From contig NC_081837.1 of assembly GCF_030867095.1 (NCBI RefSeq), positions 20,198,501-20,262,500 on the forward strand: a stretch of 64,000 nucleotides of DNA. The letters are read 5' to 3'. The translations under genes and the position numbers were made by a program. Shown here piece after piece: positions 10,577 to 22,293 of this stretch; the stretch's first letter is position 1; each line of letters starts with the position of its first letter. The stretch is from Alligator mississippiensis. Taxonomy: Eukaryota; Chordata; Crocodylia; Alligatoridae. Under the pieces are notes generated by a model. That model was not told where the DNA came from. It did no database searches and saw nothing but the letters and a program-made list of their open reading frames with translations.

Positions 10577-10980
10577 TCAGGGGTGGGCAAAATATGGCCC
10601 ATGGGCCAGATTCAGCCCACCAAGGGATTGTATCTGGCCCACAGTGGATCCCTCAGCCCTGCCCAGCCCAGCCGCAGGGGGCAGCCCCGGCTGTGGCATG
10701 TGTGGCCAGTCACACCGCCCCCCGAGCTTGCAGTAGGGCTGGAGCTGTGCAGCAGCTTGACTTCACTTTCTTACAGCCCCTGCAGTGGTGGCTCCTCCCT
10801 TGCTATTTTGCAGCTTTCCCGCCACTTCCCGGCTATACTAGGTACTAGTCCCCTCTCCCCTCCTCCATGCTTTTCCCTCCCTCCTGTTTGCCCTGCCACC
10901 TTCAGGACACTACGCTCCTCTTCCTCTGCCCCTTCCCTGCCAGATTGCTCCCACCCCATGGCAAACGATAAACAGTAAGG
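10577..10980. repeat. hAT-like left end and GC-rich filler in an SLFN intron
   Basis: caggggtgggcaaaatatggcccatgggcc at 10577 is a typical hAT MITE left end. I could not find its matching right end, so the element is truncated or diverged. The rest is C-rich with no credible gene. Confidence 0.4.
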
Positions 10981-11394
10981 TGTTACTGATTATCAATATG
11001 TGAATGGGTAAACATTTAAACATTCACATCCCTAGTATGGACATACCGGCCCCAAAAATTCCTTGCCATTGCACAGGCCCAAGGCATTGGTAAGAGCCTT
11101 GTCATTTCTGCTCTCCTTTTCTGACACATTGCCAGTTTTGAGGCATTTATTGTTTAACACTAAAGACCCTTAGTTTGTCATATTCTGTCGCATGGTTTTT
11201 CCTATCTGTCGGGAGGATAGCAGTGTAGATCTTCTTGGATGTACTATCTTAATTGCCCTTGATTACAGATGCCTGGGCTTATGACCGCGGTGGCTTTTCC
11301 AGTCCTACATACATCTTTCTTGGAAAGATGCTAATGTTATTTTATTATTGTTTTCCACTGTCTCTTTCTCTCCCTCTCTCTCCTGAAACCCTAG

Positions 11395-11771
11395 TGAATT
11401 CTAGTGGGATAACATACAGTCCAGAAAAACTCAGCCAAGAACTGTTCTCAGAATATCAGGACGTGGAGGATTTAATAAAAGAGCAAAGCAAAGCTCTGGA
11501 GACTTCCCAGAGACTACTGATATTTTCCAGAAGCTGAGCTGTTGATGTTGGATTGTCAGAGAACCAGCATGTTGTCCACAATGCCCTCTTAATAGCCACA
11601 GGCAAACACCCTACGCTGTACAGAGTCACTGAGAAGAGCCATCCCGCAGCCATGCCTGATTATGCAAGAAACTCTGCTCAAACATTAAAGCAAACACTGG
11701 TAAATATTGGGGGATACACGGAGAAGGTATGTGTGATTCCACAACTCCTCAAGCTTCAAACCAATGGATAA
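11395..11771 (+). pseudogene. SLFN: Schlafen exon, linker (SWADL-type) region, two stops
   Basis: The acceptor ctgaaaccctag precedes an exon that completes the split codon from 10432. The reading SSGITYSPEKLSQELF, then LLIFSRS-stop-AVDVGL, then VVHNALLIATG and LKQTLVNIGGYTEKVCV follows the SLFN family through its linker domain. TGA at 11535-11537 replaces the conserved Trp of the SWA(V)D motif, a single G-to-A change. The frame closes with TAA at 11769. A gtatgt donor at 11727 is possible, but the protein similarity runs past it, so the true exon end is uncertain. Confidence 0.87.
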
Positions 11772-12164
11772 GAAGAAAATGTCAGGTTTCAGGTTGCAGA
11801 CTCGGGTTTGCTCACTCGAGGAAGAGCAAGAGCTTCAAGAAAGGCATCCGTGAGGCGTGCCAAAAATGTCAAGGCTTCCTCACAAAGAAACCTCAGGACT
11901 GGTTCAGTGAGAATGATTGGGAAATGCATGCCTTCCAAATGGAGAGAGCACACAGTGACATCAGCTCCAAATAGAAGTGCCCACATTCGTGACCTTCAGT
12001 ACAGATCAGTCACTTGATGGACCCTGCCACATGGACAGTTTTGCACACGTAGGGGAAGAATTCATCTCACCCATGTGTGTGTTAGCTAAAGCCACCATTG
12101 AGTCAGTGTGTAACGTAATAAAAAGACAGGAGAATTTATTAGTGCTGCAAATCCTTCTGACATT
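11772..12164. other. No gene recognised
   Basis: Short overlapping open frames in both directions, none matching SLFN or a known domain. This is probably intron of the Schlafen relic. Confidence 0.35.
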
Positions 12165-12800
12165 TCATAGATTTCATAGACATCAGGGCTGGAAGGGACC
12201 TCGGAAGATCATCGAGTCCAGCCCCCTGCCCAAAGGGCAGGAAGTCAGCTGGGGTCATAGGATCCCAGCAAGATAAGCATCCAGTTTGCTCTTGAAGGTG
12301 TTCAATGTAGGCGCTTGAACTACCTCCGGTGGCAGGCTGTTCCAGACATTGGGGGCTCGGACAGTCAAGAAATTCTTCCTTATGTATAGCCTGAAATGGT
12401 CTTGTAGTAGTTTATGACCGTTCAACCTGGTCATCATCCCTAGGGGCGCTCTGGTGAACAAACGTTCCCCCAGATACTGGTGGTCACCCCTGATAAACTT
12501 ACAGGTGGCCATCAGATCACCCCTGAGCCTGCACTTTTCCAGGCTAAAGAGCCCCAGGGCTCTCAGCCTGTTATCGTAGGGTCTGCTTCCCTGACCTCTG
12601 ATCATGCATGTGACTCTTCTCTGGACTCTCTCAAGCTTCTCCACATCCTTTTTGAATTGTGGAGCCCAAAACTGGATGCAGTACTCCAGCTGCAGCCTCA
12701 CCAAGGCCGAGTACAAGGGGAGAATGATGTCCCGGGATTTGCTTGAGAAGCATCTATGGATGCAAGCCAGCATTTTGGTCGCTTTACTAGCCACAGCATC
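12165..12800 (-). mobile_element. CR1 LINE, 3' end of ORF2 and 3' UTR
   Basis: The minus strand encodes the C-terminal part of CR1 ORF2: SSKSRDIILPLYSALVR, LEYCIQFWAPQFKKD, LERVQRRVTCMIRG, LRGDLMATCKFIRG and WNSLPPEVVQAPTLN, open for 179 codons. The short 3' UTR with 'gacatcagggctggaagggacctcggaagatc' sense ends in the repeated catagatttcatag tail. It is 5'-truncated, as usual for CR1. Confidence 0.93.
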
Positions 12801-12819
12801 GCATTGCTATGGACTCACC

Positions 12820-15120
12820 TAAGGGCTTCACTGTAAAGAAGCTGCTTGGGTTTGGTATAGCACATCCTTCTGCCCATTTACCCAGTCTTTGCTTTCCATT
12901 TTCCCTGAGGGTTTTTATCCCTCTACTTGCCAGAGGAGGCTGAGCCCTTCCTGAGGCTGGAACAGGCTCAGGTTTCAGATGGCAGATCCCATTCCTCTTT
13001 CTGTGCAGGTCTGGTCCATGAGGGAGCTTTGCCCTCTGAGGTCCAGCTCCCCAGCCTGATACAGGCAGAGATCCCAGGAAGGGGGAAGCACATGGGGTGC
13101 TCTAGCAGACTGCAGAGAGGCTGCTCCTGGCAGGGGAAATGCCATGGATCTGGGTCCATGAAGGCAGTTTTCCTTAAGTGTTCCTGGGGATAACTGTTCT
13201 TCTGGCATGGTTTAGTACCCGCCAACGTGTTGGGGCTTAAAGTCCACTTTATGGAAATGGGAGGCTCCTCCCTCGCTTGCTTCTGTGGCCATAAGGCTGA
13301 GGGCAGGTGAATCTTGGGGGCATCTGAACCCCAAGCCTCTGGGCTTGGGCCTGCTGGTTGTAGGGCCACTTATGGTTCTGAACTGACTCACTGATTTGGA
13401 CTTCACTGGGCTGATTTGGCTTAGAACATGAAAAATGTCTTTAAGAAATAAAATGTGCCTCAAAGAATGCTAAAGCGGTTTCACTTTCATGGCTTTTTGC
13501 CAGAGCTAGCCAGCGCTGTAATGGCTTGTCTCACGCTAAAGGCTTCTTGCCATTTTTGTTGGGATTTTTCTGCTCTGTAAAGACATGGACCATAATGGGA
13601 TAGCAGTAAAGGGTAGAGCCCACTGCTAGAGCTGAACCTCTGGCTTCATGATCCTGAAACATTCCCAGTTAAAGTAGCACCTGATGAACATCCAAGTAGT
13701 TAAGAGGGAGCTCCCTGAGTAAAGGATGGGGATGTGGTATATGGGAGGTCCCTTCAAGGGGTCAGCAGTGGGATGACCCAGTCTCTCCCCATGATGCCCT
13801 GTAGGTGAGGTTTGTGCTGGTGGGTAGTTGTAGTTCTCCCTGCAAGCTGTGAGCTTGTGAGTTGCTTAATCCTGTTCCTAATAAAGATCAAGCTGTTTGC
13901 CACCCTGCTGGTCTCAGCTGAATGGTGACTCGTGGACAGACCCCAAAGGCATGGAGGTCTGAGTGAGTGCTCCATCCCTGGGACCCAATGCCATACAGCA
14001 AGCACTATCGTTGGGCCCATCCCTGACACTTGGGCTCATGTGAGGACCCCACAGCGTCCTGAGTTGGTCATTCGGTTGTGCCAAATCTATAAGCATGCCC
14101 GTCCCTGCTCCCCCTTCCCCATGTGGAGTGAAAGGGCCCAGGGAGTGTCCCCCTGAGCTGCACGTATTCGCCCCATCCCCTTCCTGGGGGCGGGGGTGGG
14201 GACGGGGGCAAGAGCACCATCAGGAAAGTCCACTCCTAGTGACTGCACCGTGCTGGGGAGCTGAGCTGTATCTGAGCAGGGGCAAGAGGAAACCCCCACG
14301 AGGAATCATGTTGGGGGGCTCCTGTAAGAGTCTAAGGAATGGGAACTATTTCTCTCCAAAAGAAGCAGGGGTGGAGGTTTCGGAGGCCTTTGCAACTCTG
14401 GATTTGCAGATGGGGCAGGGCGCATCTGTTTGTATGTGCACAAGGGTGTCACTGCTCCGTGTGTGTGCACGCAAGTGTCACTGGGGGGCTGGGGCAGTGT
14501 GCATGCATGTATACCTCCATATGTGTTACTGCTATGTGTAGCACAGGGCACTGTCTACGCGCTGCACCGGGACCAGGCCCAGCAGTGCCGGGTAGGGGAG
14601 GCCGCATTGGAAGTAGGTGCGTGCTGAGCCTTGCTCCGGCCAGCTTGTTCTTCCCGGGATCCTGTCATCCCGTCCTGCACAGAAAGGGGCTAAGGTACAG
14701 CTGGTCTCTGTTCCCTGCCACAGTCACTGCCCTGATGTGCCCTGACCCCACTGGGCAGTGATCAGAGGGGGCTACTGTTTAACCAGGACCCCCTGGACCA
14801 GGGCGGTCACTGCTATGACCCTCCAGCCAGGACGGTCACTGCTTGGGCCACACGGACAAGGACAGACAATGCGCCCAAAGAGCTCAGGGTGTCAGGTCGT
14901 CTTGGGACGGGAGCACCCCCAGGCCAGGCCAGGCCAAAGGCGCCCACAGCCCCCGCACTCAGCACCTTGCCCAGGTGGGAGGGAGAACCCTGGTTGCCAT
15001 GGCAAAAGAGCTGTTGTGCCCAGTGACATCACAATGCCCAGCCTCACTCTCAGGTACCGGCTCCTCCCAGTGCTCTCCCGTGCTTCACCCGCACCACTTG
15101 CCCTTCCTCGTCCTCCTGCC
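12820..15120. other. GC-rich stretch, possible solo LTR near 13590-13935, no secure gene
   Basis: 13590-13935 contains an AATAAA (about 13879) followed by a U5-like segment and a TGG-type sequence (cagctgaatggtgactcgtggac), so a solo LTR is possible but unproven. From 14050 the sequence becomes GC-rich with many overlapping frames of low information. I find no domain. Confidence 0.3.
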
Positions 15121-15127
15121 TTATCTC

Positions 15128-15395
15128 TGTTGGTTAGTTAGTGTCTTAGTTTAGCAGTTTGTTGGGTAGTTTGTTAGTTCTTTAGGTAGCTTCTTAGTTC
15201 CTTAGCTAGTCAGATTGTTAGTTTGTTAGCCAGTCAGTTTCTTAGTTATTTAGGTAGTTAGTTCATAGTTTGATAGTTTGTTAGTCCATTAGATAGTTCA
15301 ATAGTTAGTTAGTTATTTCATTAGTTCGTTAGTTAGTTGTTTGTTTGTGTCTTAGTTAGATTAGTAGTTCCTTAGGCATTAGTTAGGTAGTTAGG
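15128..15395. repeat. Degenerate (TTAG/GTTA)n low-complexity repeat
   Basis: About 270 bases dominated by ttagttagtt and close variants (ttagttccttag, gtttgttagt). It is a decayed tetranucleotide microsatellite just upstream of the first candidate coiled-coil exon. Confidence 0.85.
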
Positions 15396-15650
15396 TTTAG
15401 CCCATCCTCCTATCCGGGTGTCAGAGGCGAGCACCAGTTGCAGACATGAGTGCCCTTTCTCACTCAGCTGTGGGGCTGGCCCTGGGGACACGATGCGGGT
15501 CCATCCCGGGGACTTTTGGGAGATGTGATGAGCTGTGAGCGGGGGCTGAGGTTGGGTAAGGGCCCAGCGCTCGGCCCCGTGCCTCGTCCCTGCTCTCAGC
15601 AGTCCGGCTCCTCTTTCCCTCCTTCAGCTCAGGGCTGTGTTTCTTTGCAG

Positions 15651-18600
15651 ATGTTCCGGCGGGAGAAGCTGCCCCCCGTGCGCCTGCACTCCAGCAACCT
15701 GGTTGAGACCTGGGCACGTGCCCCGCCATGGGAGCAAGAAGGGCTGGGCAGCACGAGAGTCCACAGGGCTGTGTGGCTTCCCCTCCCGGCAGGGTTTGGC
15801 TAGCAGGCTAAGCCCACGCTGTCCAAGGTGCAATCTGGACAGCCCCTGCCCTGTGCCACGCCCCCCCCCCCCAGCTGTCACCCCCTGCTCTTCACCAGCA
15901 AGTTCCCTGGGGAAGGGGAACAGGACTGGACCCCATGGGCTCCTCATGCTAGGCCAGGTCCTGGCCCTGCAGCCCCTGCCCATGCCACAGCCCTTGGAGC
16001 CTTCCTCCTGGCAATGGCCCTGCTGCCCTCTGCTCCCTTGCAAGGTGGTGCTCATACGGGCTCTGGGATCCCCATCCTAAAAGTGGTGCTCAGTGCCACC
16101 CAGCCTGATGCTCAGCTCTCATGTCCTCTCAGCACCAGATGCCTGCCTGGGCGCAGACGGATGGGCCAAAAGAAAACTGCCCCCCGTTAAGGGGTCCTCA
16201 TGTGTCCCCTCCGTTGGACAAGTGCAGGAGAGGAGGGACCCTTCACCTGGTGAGTTTGGGACTGGCGTGAGCGGTGGAGGGACTTGCGTGGTTGCATGGG
16301 GAGGGGACAAGGTCCTTCTCCCCGGACGGACTCCCACCCTACCACCGTGGAGGAAGGCCCTGTGCGTGTGGCACGCAGGACTCCTCGGAGGTGCCCCAAT
16401 GCGTTGTGGCCCAGAGGGGCTGGTCGCCCTGCGCTCTGCAGCAGCATGGGCCCAGCTGATGGGCGGCCCCTTGTCTCCCCACAGGGCCGGGAGTCATGCG
16501 GGTGGCAAGAGAGGTGAGGGGCCAGACGTGGCCGCACCCCCCCGCTGCCGTGAGTCTTTCCCCTGCCCAAGGAGTGGGACGGGCAGCTGTGATGGTGGGG
16601 GTCTCTCCCCAGGTGCCCCATGCCCCTCCCAGCCCCATGCAGCACATGGGACTCTGGGGGACAGTCTCCGTCTCCCACCAACTCCAGGGGACCTCCAAGA
16701 CTAAGGGAGGGTCGTGGGCTCATCCCCCGATCGCAGGGACAGTCCTTCCCGAATCCGAGTGTCTGGGGGGACCTGGAGCTTGGAGGTGGGGACTCACCTG
16801 GGACAGGGGGTAACAACCAACCCCTGGGATCCCCGGGCCCAGCTCTAGGAGCCCTGCCCAGCCCCGGGGCTCAGAGGCCCACCAACCCTGCATCACGGAG
16901 AGATGGGACCTTGCTGCCCAAGGGAGCCCATGGCCCCAGACGCTCTTTCTTTCTCCAGGAGGACAAACCCTGCAGCGGGTACCACCAGCAGCAGGTGAGC
17001 GGGTCCCAGGGGGGTGGGGGCTGTGAGGAGACCAAGTGCGCTGGCTGATGGCTGCACAGAGGTGTGGACCAGAGGGACAAGCCTGGGGCTGGGCTGCGGG
17101 ATGGAGGGAAAAGGCAGGGCCAGAGGGACAGGTGGGGCAAGAGGTGGCTCCATGCGCAGACAGGCAGTGGCGTGAGGCCTCTCTAACCCACACACTCTCG
17201 TTTCCTGCAGCTGGAGCTGAAGGCACTAAGGGCCTGCCTGGCTCAACAGGAGCAGGACGCAGCAGCCCTCCTGTCCCAGTAGGTGTGGGGCTGGGGGGCA
17301 CCGGGCTGTTCCTGGGGTGCGGCACAGGGCTCGGGGCTGAAGCCCAGGGCCCGTCCCTGCTTCTGCGCGAGCCTCTCTTTGGGGAAGGTCTGTTTTGTGG
17401 GATGGCGCCTTCAGTCTCCCTGAGCCCACAAATGTGCTTTGTCCCCACAGTACTTGGCAAAGGGAAGAGCAGCTCCTGGTGAGTTGGCCGGGGGGGGCAA
17501 GGTCTGCAGCGGTGTGGGGCAGGGGAGGGAGCAGGCTGAGGCTGAGCTTGGCCAGGTGTGTATATCCCAGAGGACATGAAAGTGGGAACCAGAGACCTGG
17601 TACCTTGCGTGTGGGGACAAGTGGGGCCTGACAGGTGCCTCAGGAGGTGCCGCTGTTGGGTGCCCAATATGCTCGGTGCAGCCATGGGCATGGTCTGATG
17701 GGCTGGGGTGATTGTGGTGCAGACTCAAGTGGAGGAGCTGCAACAGGAGAATCGCACCCTGGTGCTGGCTCTCCCAGCACACAGGGAGCAGGGCCAGGCT
17801 CTGGAGGACAGCCCCACAGAGGTGAGTTGCTCTGCATGCCCCTGCCCAGGGAGATGGGGAGTGTGTGTGCACCTGTGTGCGCCCAGGGCAAGGCTGTGCC
17901 CCGCTGTGCCAGGCCGTGCAGTCGAGGGGCTGGGTGCTGCCCCGGCTCTATGGGGGGAGGGCATGTGTGTGTGCGGTGCTGGGCACTACGTGAGCCTTGT
18001 GGGTGTCACACTGTGGGACTGGTGGGGTGACAGGTCTGGGTCTGTGCTGCACCGACCTCCCTTGCTTCGTGGCTGGCTGTCCCCTCTCCCGTACTGCACC
18101 AGGTTGCCAGCGCTGCACCAGGGGCTTGCATTTTGTCCTCACTGCCACTGTTTTTTCATTTGCAACAGCCTCCTGTGGAGGGGGTCGTGGAGGAGTGCCT
18201 GCCCGTTACCGTTGAAGCCAGCACCCAGGCAGAGGGCCCCTGCCACGAGCACGCCGATACCAGACCAGGGTCCTCTGCCTGGCCAATACGGGCTGCCAGA
18301 GGCAACCCCTGGCCAGGACAGTGGCGAGCACACAAACAGAGGCTCACTGCTGTCCAAAAGGACTGGGGCACAGGGAGAGGTTTGATGCTTTTTATACTGC
18401 TAGTGTGTGGGGGTGCTGGGAGTGTCACGTGCAGTGTTCCGCCTGCAGGGCAGGCTGGCGGGGCTGGGAGCAGGGGTTTTTGCAGGTCAGGGAGTGCTTC
18501 CATCAAAGGGCCTGTTGGGCTTGAATTCAGTCCATGATCCATCTCTGAACATTTGATTCTTGTGCAATCAGGCGGAAACGCCCCTCCCAGGGGGTTGAGG

Positions 18601-19900
18601 CCGGGACGCACACAAGTTCTCCCCCCACTGTGGAAGCCAGCACCCAGGCAGAGGGCCCCCAAAATCAGGATGCCTCCACACAGACAAGGGCCCTCTGCCT
18701 GGTAGACGTGGGCTGTGACCCCCTGCCCCTGGGGACCAAAGCCTTGCAGGGTCCAAAGACGACAAGACAGGGGGAAAGGTATGATGATGTGCCTAGTTTT
18801 TGGGGTTTTTTTCTAAAGAAATGTTTCATGCTCCAAGCCAAATCAGCCAGCTCCGTGAGTCAGTCCAGAACCATAAGTGGCCCTACAAGCAGCAAACATG
18901 ATGCTTTCACTAGCGTTAGGTTGTGAGCGTGGGATCAGTAGGGGAGCTGAAGGAGGGCTGGAGCCAGGAGCCCGTTCCTGGTCCTGGGAAGGGTCTCGCA
19001 GGTTAGGAGAAGGACGGGGTGGGGGCCAGGAGCCCAGGAAGGGAAGAGGTGAGTGAAAGGGTATGACTAGTGTGTCTTCAGTAAGTGCCTTGCCCACAAG
19101 TCCCTCCAGCGTCCTGGGTGTCTAGGTGGGACAGAGCTGGGACAGGGGCGCTGCAGGCCTGGGCTCTCTGTGCTGGGAGCCGTCCCTGTTGTGTATGTCC
19201 AGACGGCAGCCAGGAACCAGACCTAGGCGCAGGCAGCACAGCGGAAGGAAGGGAGGTGGGTCTGGCAGGACACCCAGGGCCGGTCCCTGGTACAAAGGCA
19301 GTGATGGAGAGAGGGGAGGCCTGGGCATGGGGTGGTGGCAGTGGCCGGAGCCTGGGGGCATGGGGTGAATGGGAGGTGACCAGTGTCTCTGCCTCCCACC
19401 TGCAGGGCTCACACTGTGGCAAAGGGGAGGAGGAGAAGGTCAGGGGCAGCAAGGAGGTGAGTTTCCCCCCTGCACCCCAACCAGACCCAGGCCTGAGGGG
19501 CTGCCCCTCCACCAGCCCACATGATGATCGGGTGCCCCCTGCCTCCAGGCCGCTCAGGATGACCCGTGCCACCTCTCTGCCAGGGCCCTAGTGCCCTGCA
19601 TGGACCAGCTATCTCCTGGGTTGGCCCCTCATTGCCCACCTCTGGGCCTCAGGACCCTGTTGCCAGGGGTTCATCCCGGGAATCAGAGTTTCTGGCCCAG
19701 GCCAGGCCCGCTGGGACAGAAAGCCCCACTGAGCCATGTGTGAGAGCAACGTCCTGCTCCCTGCTGGGGAGACGCTCCCTTACCCCATGGTTGTTCCCGG
19801 GGGTGAGCAGAAGGACCCCACACTGAGCGTTCCCTGACTCTGCCCTTCTCCCGCAGGTTCCAGCTCGCCTGGCTGCTCCCGTGCTGCTTCACCCTAAGAA
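15651..19900 (+). CDS. Candidate multi-exon coiled-coil gene of unknown identity (exons only partly resolved)
   Basis: Several short segments have acceptor and donor signals and read as a glutamate/glutamine-rich coiled coil. They are 15651-15720 (after tttctttgcag, starting MFRREKLPPVRLHSSNL), 16127-16250 (donor ctg|gtgagt), 16959-16994 (EDKPCSGYHQQQ, both splice sites good), 17211-17282 (LELKALRACLAQQEQDAAALLSQ), 17451-17478, 17722-17820 (TQVEELQQENRTLVLALP, both sites good), about 18171-18377, 18627-18777, 19405-19456 and 19857-19902. The exons at 18171 and 18627 share VEASTQAEGP and look like a duplicated exon. Exon 17211-17282 ends in TAG if the GT donor at 17283 is used, so the gene may be damaged. 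It lies inside the SLFN span, on the same strand. I do not recognise the family. A golgin-like or other coiled-coil protein copy is only a guess. Confidence 0.35.
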
Positions 19901-20798
19901 GGTGAAGCCCTGCACTCCTCCCCTCCTTGCCCACCTCTGTCGTCTCCTCCCTGTGTCCTCCCCTGCCCGATCTGCCGGGATGGGTCCATGGGATGACAGC
20001 GCTGGTGCCTCTGCCTATCTGAGCAGGTAAGTGGCTTCTCACTCCTTGTAGTTTTCTGCAGCCTCTTTTCTTGTGTCCTTGCCTTGGGCCCGCGCACTCC
20101 AACAGACGGGCTTGGTAGTCCTCATGTTGAGATTGCCCCCTCACTCTCATGTAACCTTGTCACAGGTCCCCGCCCGACTCACCTCAGCACTGCCACTCAG
20201 GTGGCCCAGCGACATTCAATCATCCAGTGTCACGGTGAACAGTGGAGCCTTGCCCATTGGCCAAGGGCTTGGCTGCAACGGGTGAAAAGTGGGCTTGCAG
20301 ATGGAGGAACCCCCGGGAGCTTCTACTGGGACACTGTCAACTTGTTAGATGCTCTCCTCCCAGCCAGGAGGGATCTGGTGGTTTTCCCCAAGGCCAGCAT
20401 GCCCAGGGAAGCAGTTCACACCCATCTTGCTTCTGCAGCATCGTTGCCTTACTTGGCTGGCCAGTATGAGCCATTTAACTTCCATTACCTGTTGAGCTGT
20501 GAATTTGAACATAAAAGGCAGAAGCAGAATGCTTGGGATCTCAAGTCTCACCAGACACCTAAGAGAGAAGAAAAGACAAGATCGTCATGCCGATGTGTCA
20601 CCAGGGGTAATGACAAGACCCAGGTCAGTCTGAACCTTACTGCCGGCTAAACTTTTCTGTCTGGTAAAGGATCCAATTTTGTGTCCGGTAACGTACGTTT
20701 TATTCAGGGAGAAAGAGTTTGAAGCACCTTCATCCAACAGCACATGGGGCTTGTAGTTAATTAGCTAAGGCGGTGTGCGGGAGGAGGTCTGGCTGACT

Positions 20799-21170
20799 GA
20801 ATGAATGCGCGTGTGTGTGTGTGTATTTAGAAATATGAGCCACTGACCAGGTCTGAGACTACGGTTGGGTTCAGCCGCCCCAATTCTGCCTGACAGGGCA
20901 GTTTTGAAAGCAAGGCGGCCCAACTGGAACCTCGTGACCCAGTGGACAGGGCTTCCCAGTGATTTGGTCTTTTTCTATCTGGCTATTGAATGAATGTGTG
21001 TGTGTGCATTTAGAAAAATGAGCCACTGACCAGGTCTGGGACTAAGGCTGGGTCTAGCTGCCCCGATTCTGCCTAAAAAGGTAGCGTCGAAAGCAAGGTG
21101 CCCAGCTGGAACCTCGTGACCCAGTGGACAGGGCGTCTGAGTGATTTTGTCTTTTCCAAACCCCTTGTCC
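20799..21170 (+). repeat. Two-copy tandem repeat of about 188 bp upstream of the gag-like ORF
   Basis: 20799-20986 and 20987-21170 are diverged copies. Both run from tgaatgaatg and a short GT tract through atgagccactgaccaggtct to acctcgtgacccagtggaca. They precede the matrix-like ORF by about 190 bases, so they are probably duplicated leader sequence of that ERV. I do not find a matching 5' LTR upstream. Confidence 0.8.
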
Positions 21171-21354
21171 CAGTAGCTTCTGCCGAGAGCAGGAGTGAAA
21201 GGATCCCTCTTGTGTTTCCCTCCCCATTTCCGTTTTATGAGCTGGTGTCGGGTCAGAAGCCTTTTGTCTGGGCGGTGAAAAACTGCGGGGCAAGGCACTG
21301 AGCGGCCCGGACATCCTAAATAAGCCTCTCCTACGTCTCCCTGTGTGACTGCAA

Positions 21355-22293
21355 ATGGGAACAAGTCAGTCTAAACAAGTTCCCGTCCCCCCTAAGGGGA
21401 CTCTGGCGTACTTCATGTACACACACTATTCTCCCGAGGCTTGCAAGTACCTGGATAAGTGGAACTGGGATACTAGGGATGATCCCGTGAAGCATTTTCC
21501 ACAGGAAGGAACATTGGATTGGGATAAAATAGTGCACTTAAGAGGGGCTTTAGAGTCCCATGGATCCAAGACACCACAAAACCAGTGGGACGCATACTTT
21601 TATTGGTATGATGAAATGTCCAAAAGGCGGACAGAATCTCAAACTAGAAGTCTAAAAGACTCTCAAGAAAAATTAAAACAGCAGTTCAAAGCTGTTCGGG
21701 AGAAACTGGCTGCTCCCCCAAATTACACGCCGGCCACCGCTCTGATGTATCCAGCATTGTCCGGGGCGCCCCCACCGCCGGAGCCAGCAGAGGATATCGC
21801 TGACCTTTGTTCGAACCCTGCTCTCCTGAGACTCCCACATCAGCAACAACCGGTTCAACATCAGGCTGCAGCCCAGGTCCAAGAAGCCTTACCTCAACCA
21901 CCGGATGTTCCCTGTCACAACCTCGAACCAGGAGATTGGGTCTACGTAAAGGTCTATCAATGCAAAAACGCACTTCAACCCAGATGGAAGGGACCTTTCC
22001 AGGTACTTCTGACCGCTAATTCTGCTGTTCGTTTCCAAGGTCACCAAACGTGGACTCACGCCTTACACTGCAAGAAGGTATCACCTCCATTGCACCCCGA
22101 AGCAGCTGAATTCCAACCAAGGTTGGGACCTTTCCCTGAGGCCAAGGACAAAGACCCTCAGGACCTCACTCAGGCAAGTGAGGAGCATCAGGGTGCAAGT
22201 GCTAGTAACCTCTCCCCTGAACCCAACACCTCAGCCCAGCCAGATTCATCAGTTGAAGAACAAAGATATCATCTTCGGCCTCGAAGAAAGTGA
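21355..22293 (+). CDS. ERV Gag matrix-like N-terminus fused in frame to integrase C-terminal domain (312 aa)
   Basis: Uninterrupted ORF starting ATGGGAACAAGT. Met-Gly-Thr-Ser-Gln-Ser is a good N-myristoylation signal, as in retroviral matrix proteins. Residues 1 to about 110 look like a Gag matrix domain (aromatic and tryptophan-rich helices, then a coiled stretch QTRSLKDSQEKLKQQF). A proline-rich linker follows (PPPPEP, QPVQHQ). From about residue 198 the protein is an integrase C-terminal SH3-like domain (LEPGDWVYVKV, PRWKGPFQVLLTANSAV, WTHALHCKKV) with a charged tail ending YHLRPRRK. Capsid, protease, RT, RNase H and the integrase core are absent, so a large internal deletion joined gag to the end of pol without breaking the frame. 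The adjacent env is full of stops, which makes the open frame notable. It could be chance, or retained for a function. Confidence 0.85.
   Translation: MGTSQSKQVPVPPKGTLAYFMYTHYSPEACKYLDKWNWDTRDDPVKHFPQEGTLDWDKIVHLRGALESHGSKTPQNQWDAYFYWYDEMSKRRTESQTRSLKDSQEKLKQQFKAVREKLAAPPNYTPATALMYPALSGAPPPPEPAEDIADLCSNPALLRLPHQQQPVQHQAAAQVQEALPQPPDVPCHNLEPGDWVYVKVYQCKNALQPRWKGPFQVLLTANSAVRFQGHQTWTHALHCKKVSPPLHPEAAEFQPRLGPFPEAKDKDPQDLTQASEEHQGASASNLSPEPNTSAQPDSSVEEQRYHLRPRRK

Noticed and set aside
15128-15395. TTAG-rich tract as an interstitial telomere
   Set aside because: Vertebrate telomeres are TTAGGG. This tract is TTAG/TTAGTT and irregular.
16187-17691. Long minus-strand open frames (up to 323 codons) in the GC-rich region
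   Set aside because: GC-rich sequence lacks stops by chance. The products are low-complexity Pro/Ser/Gly with no domain.
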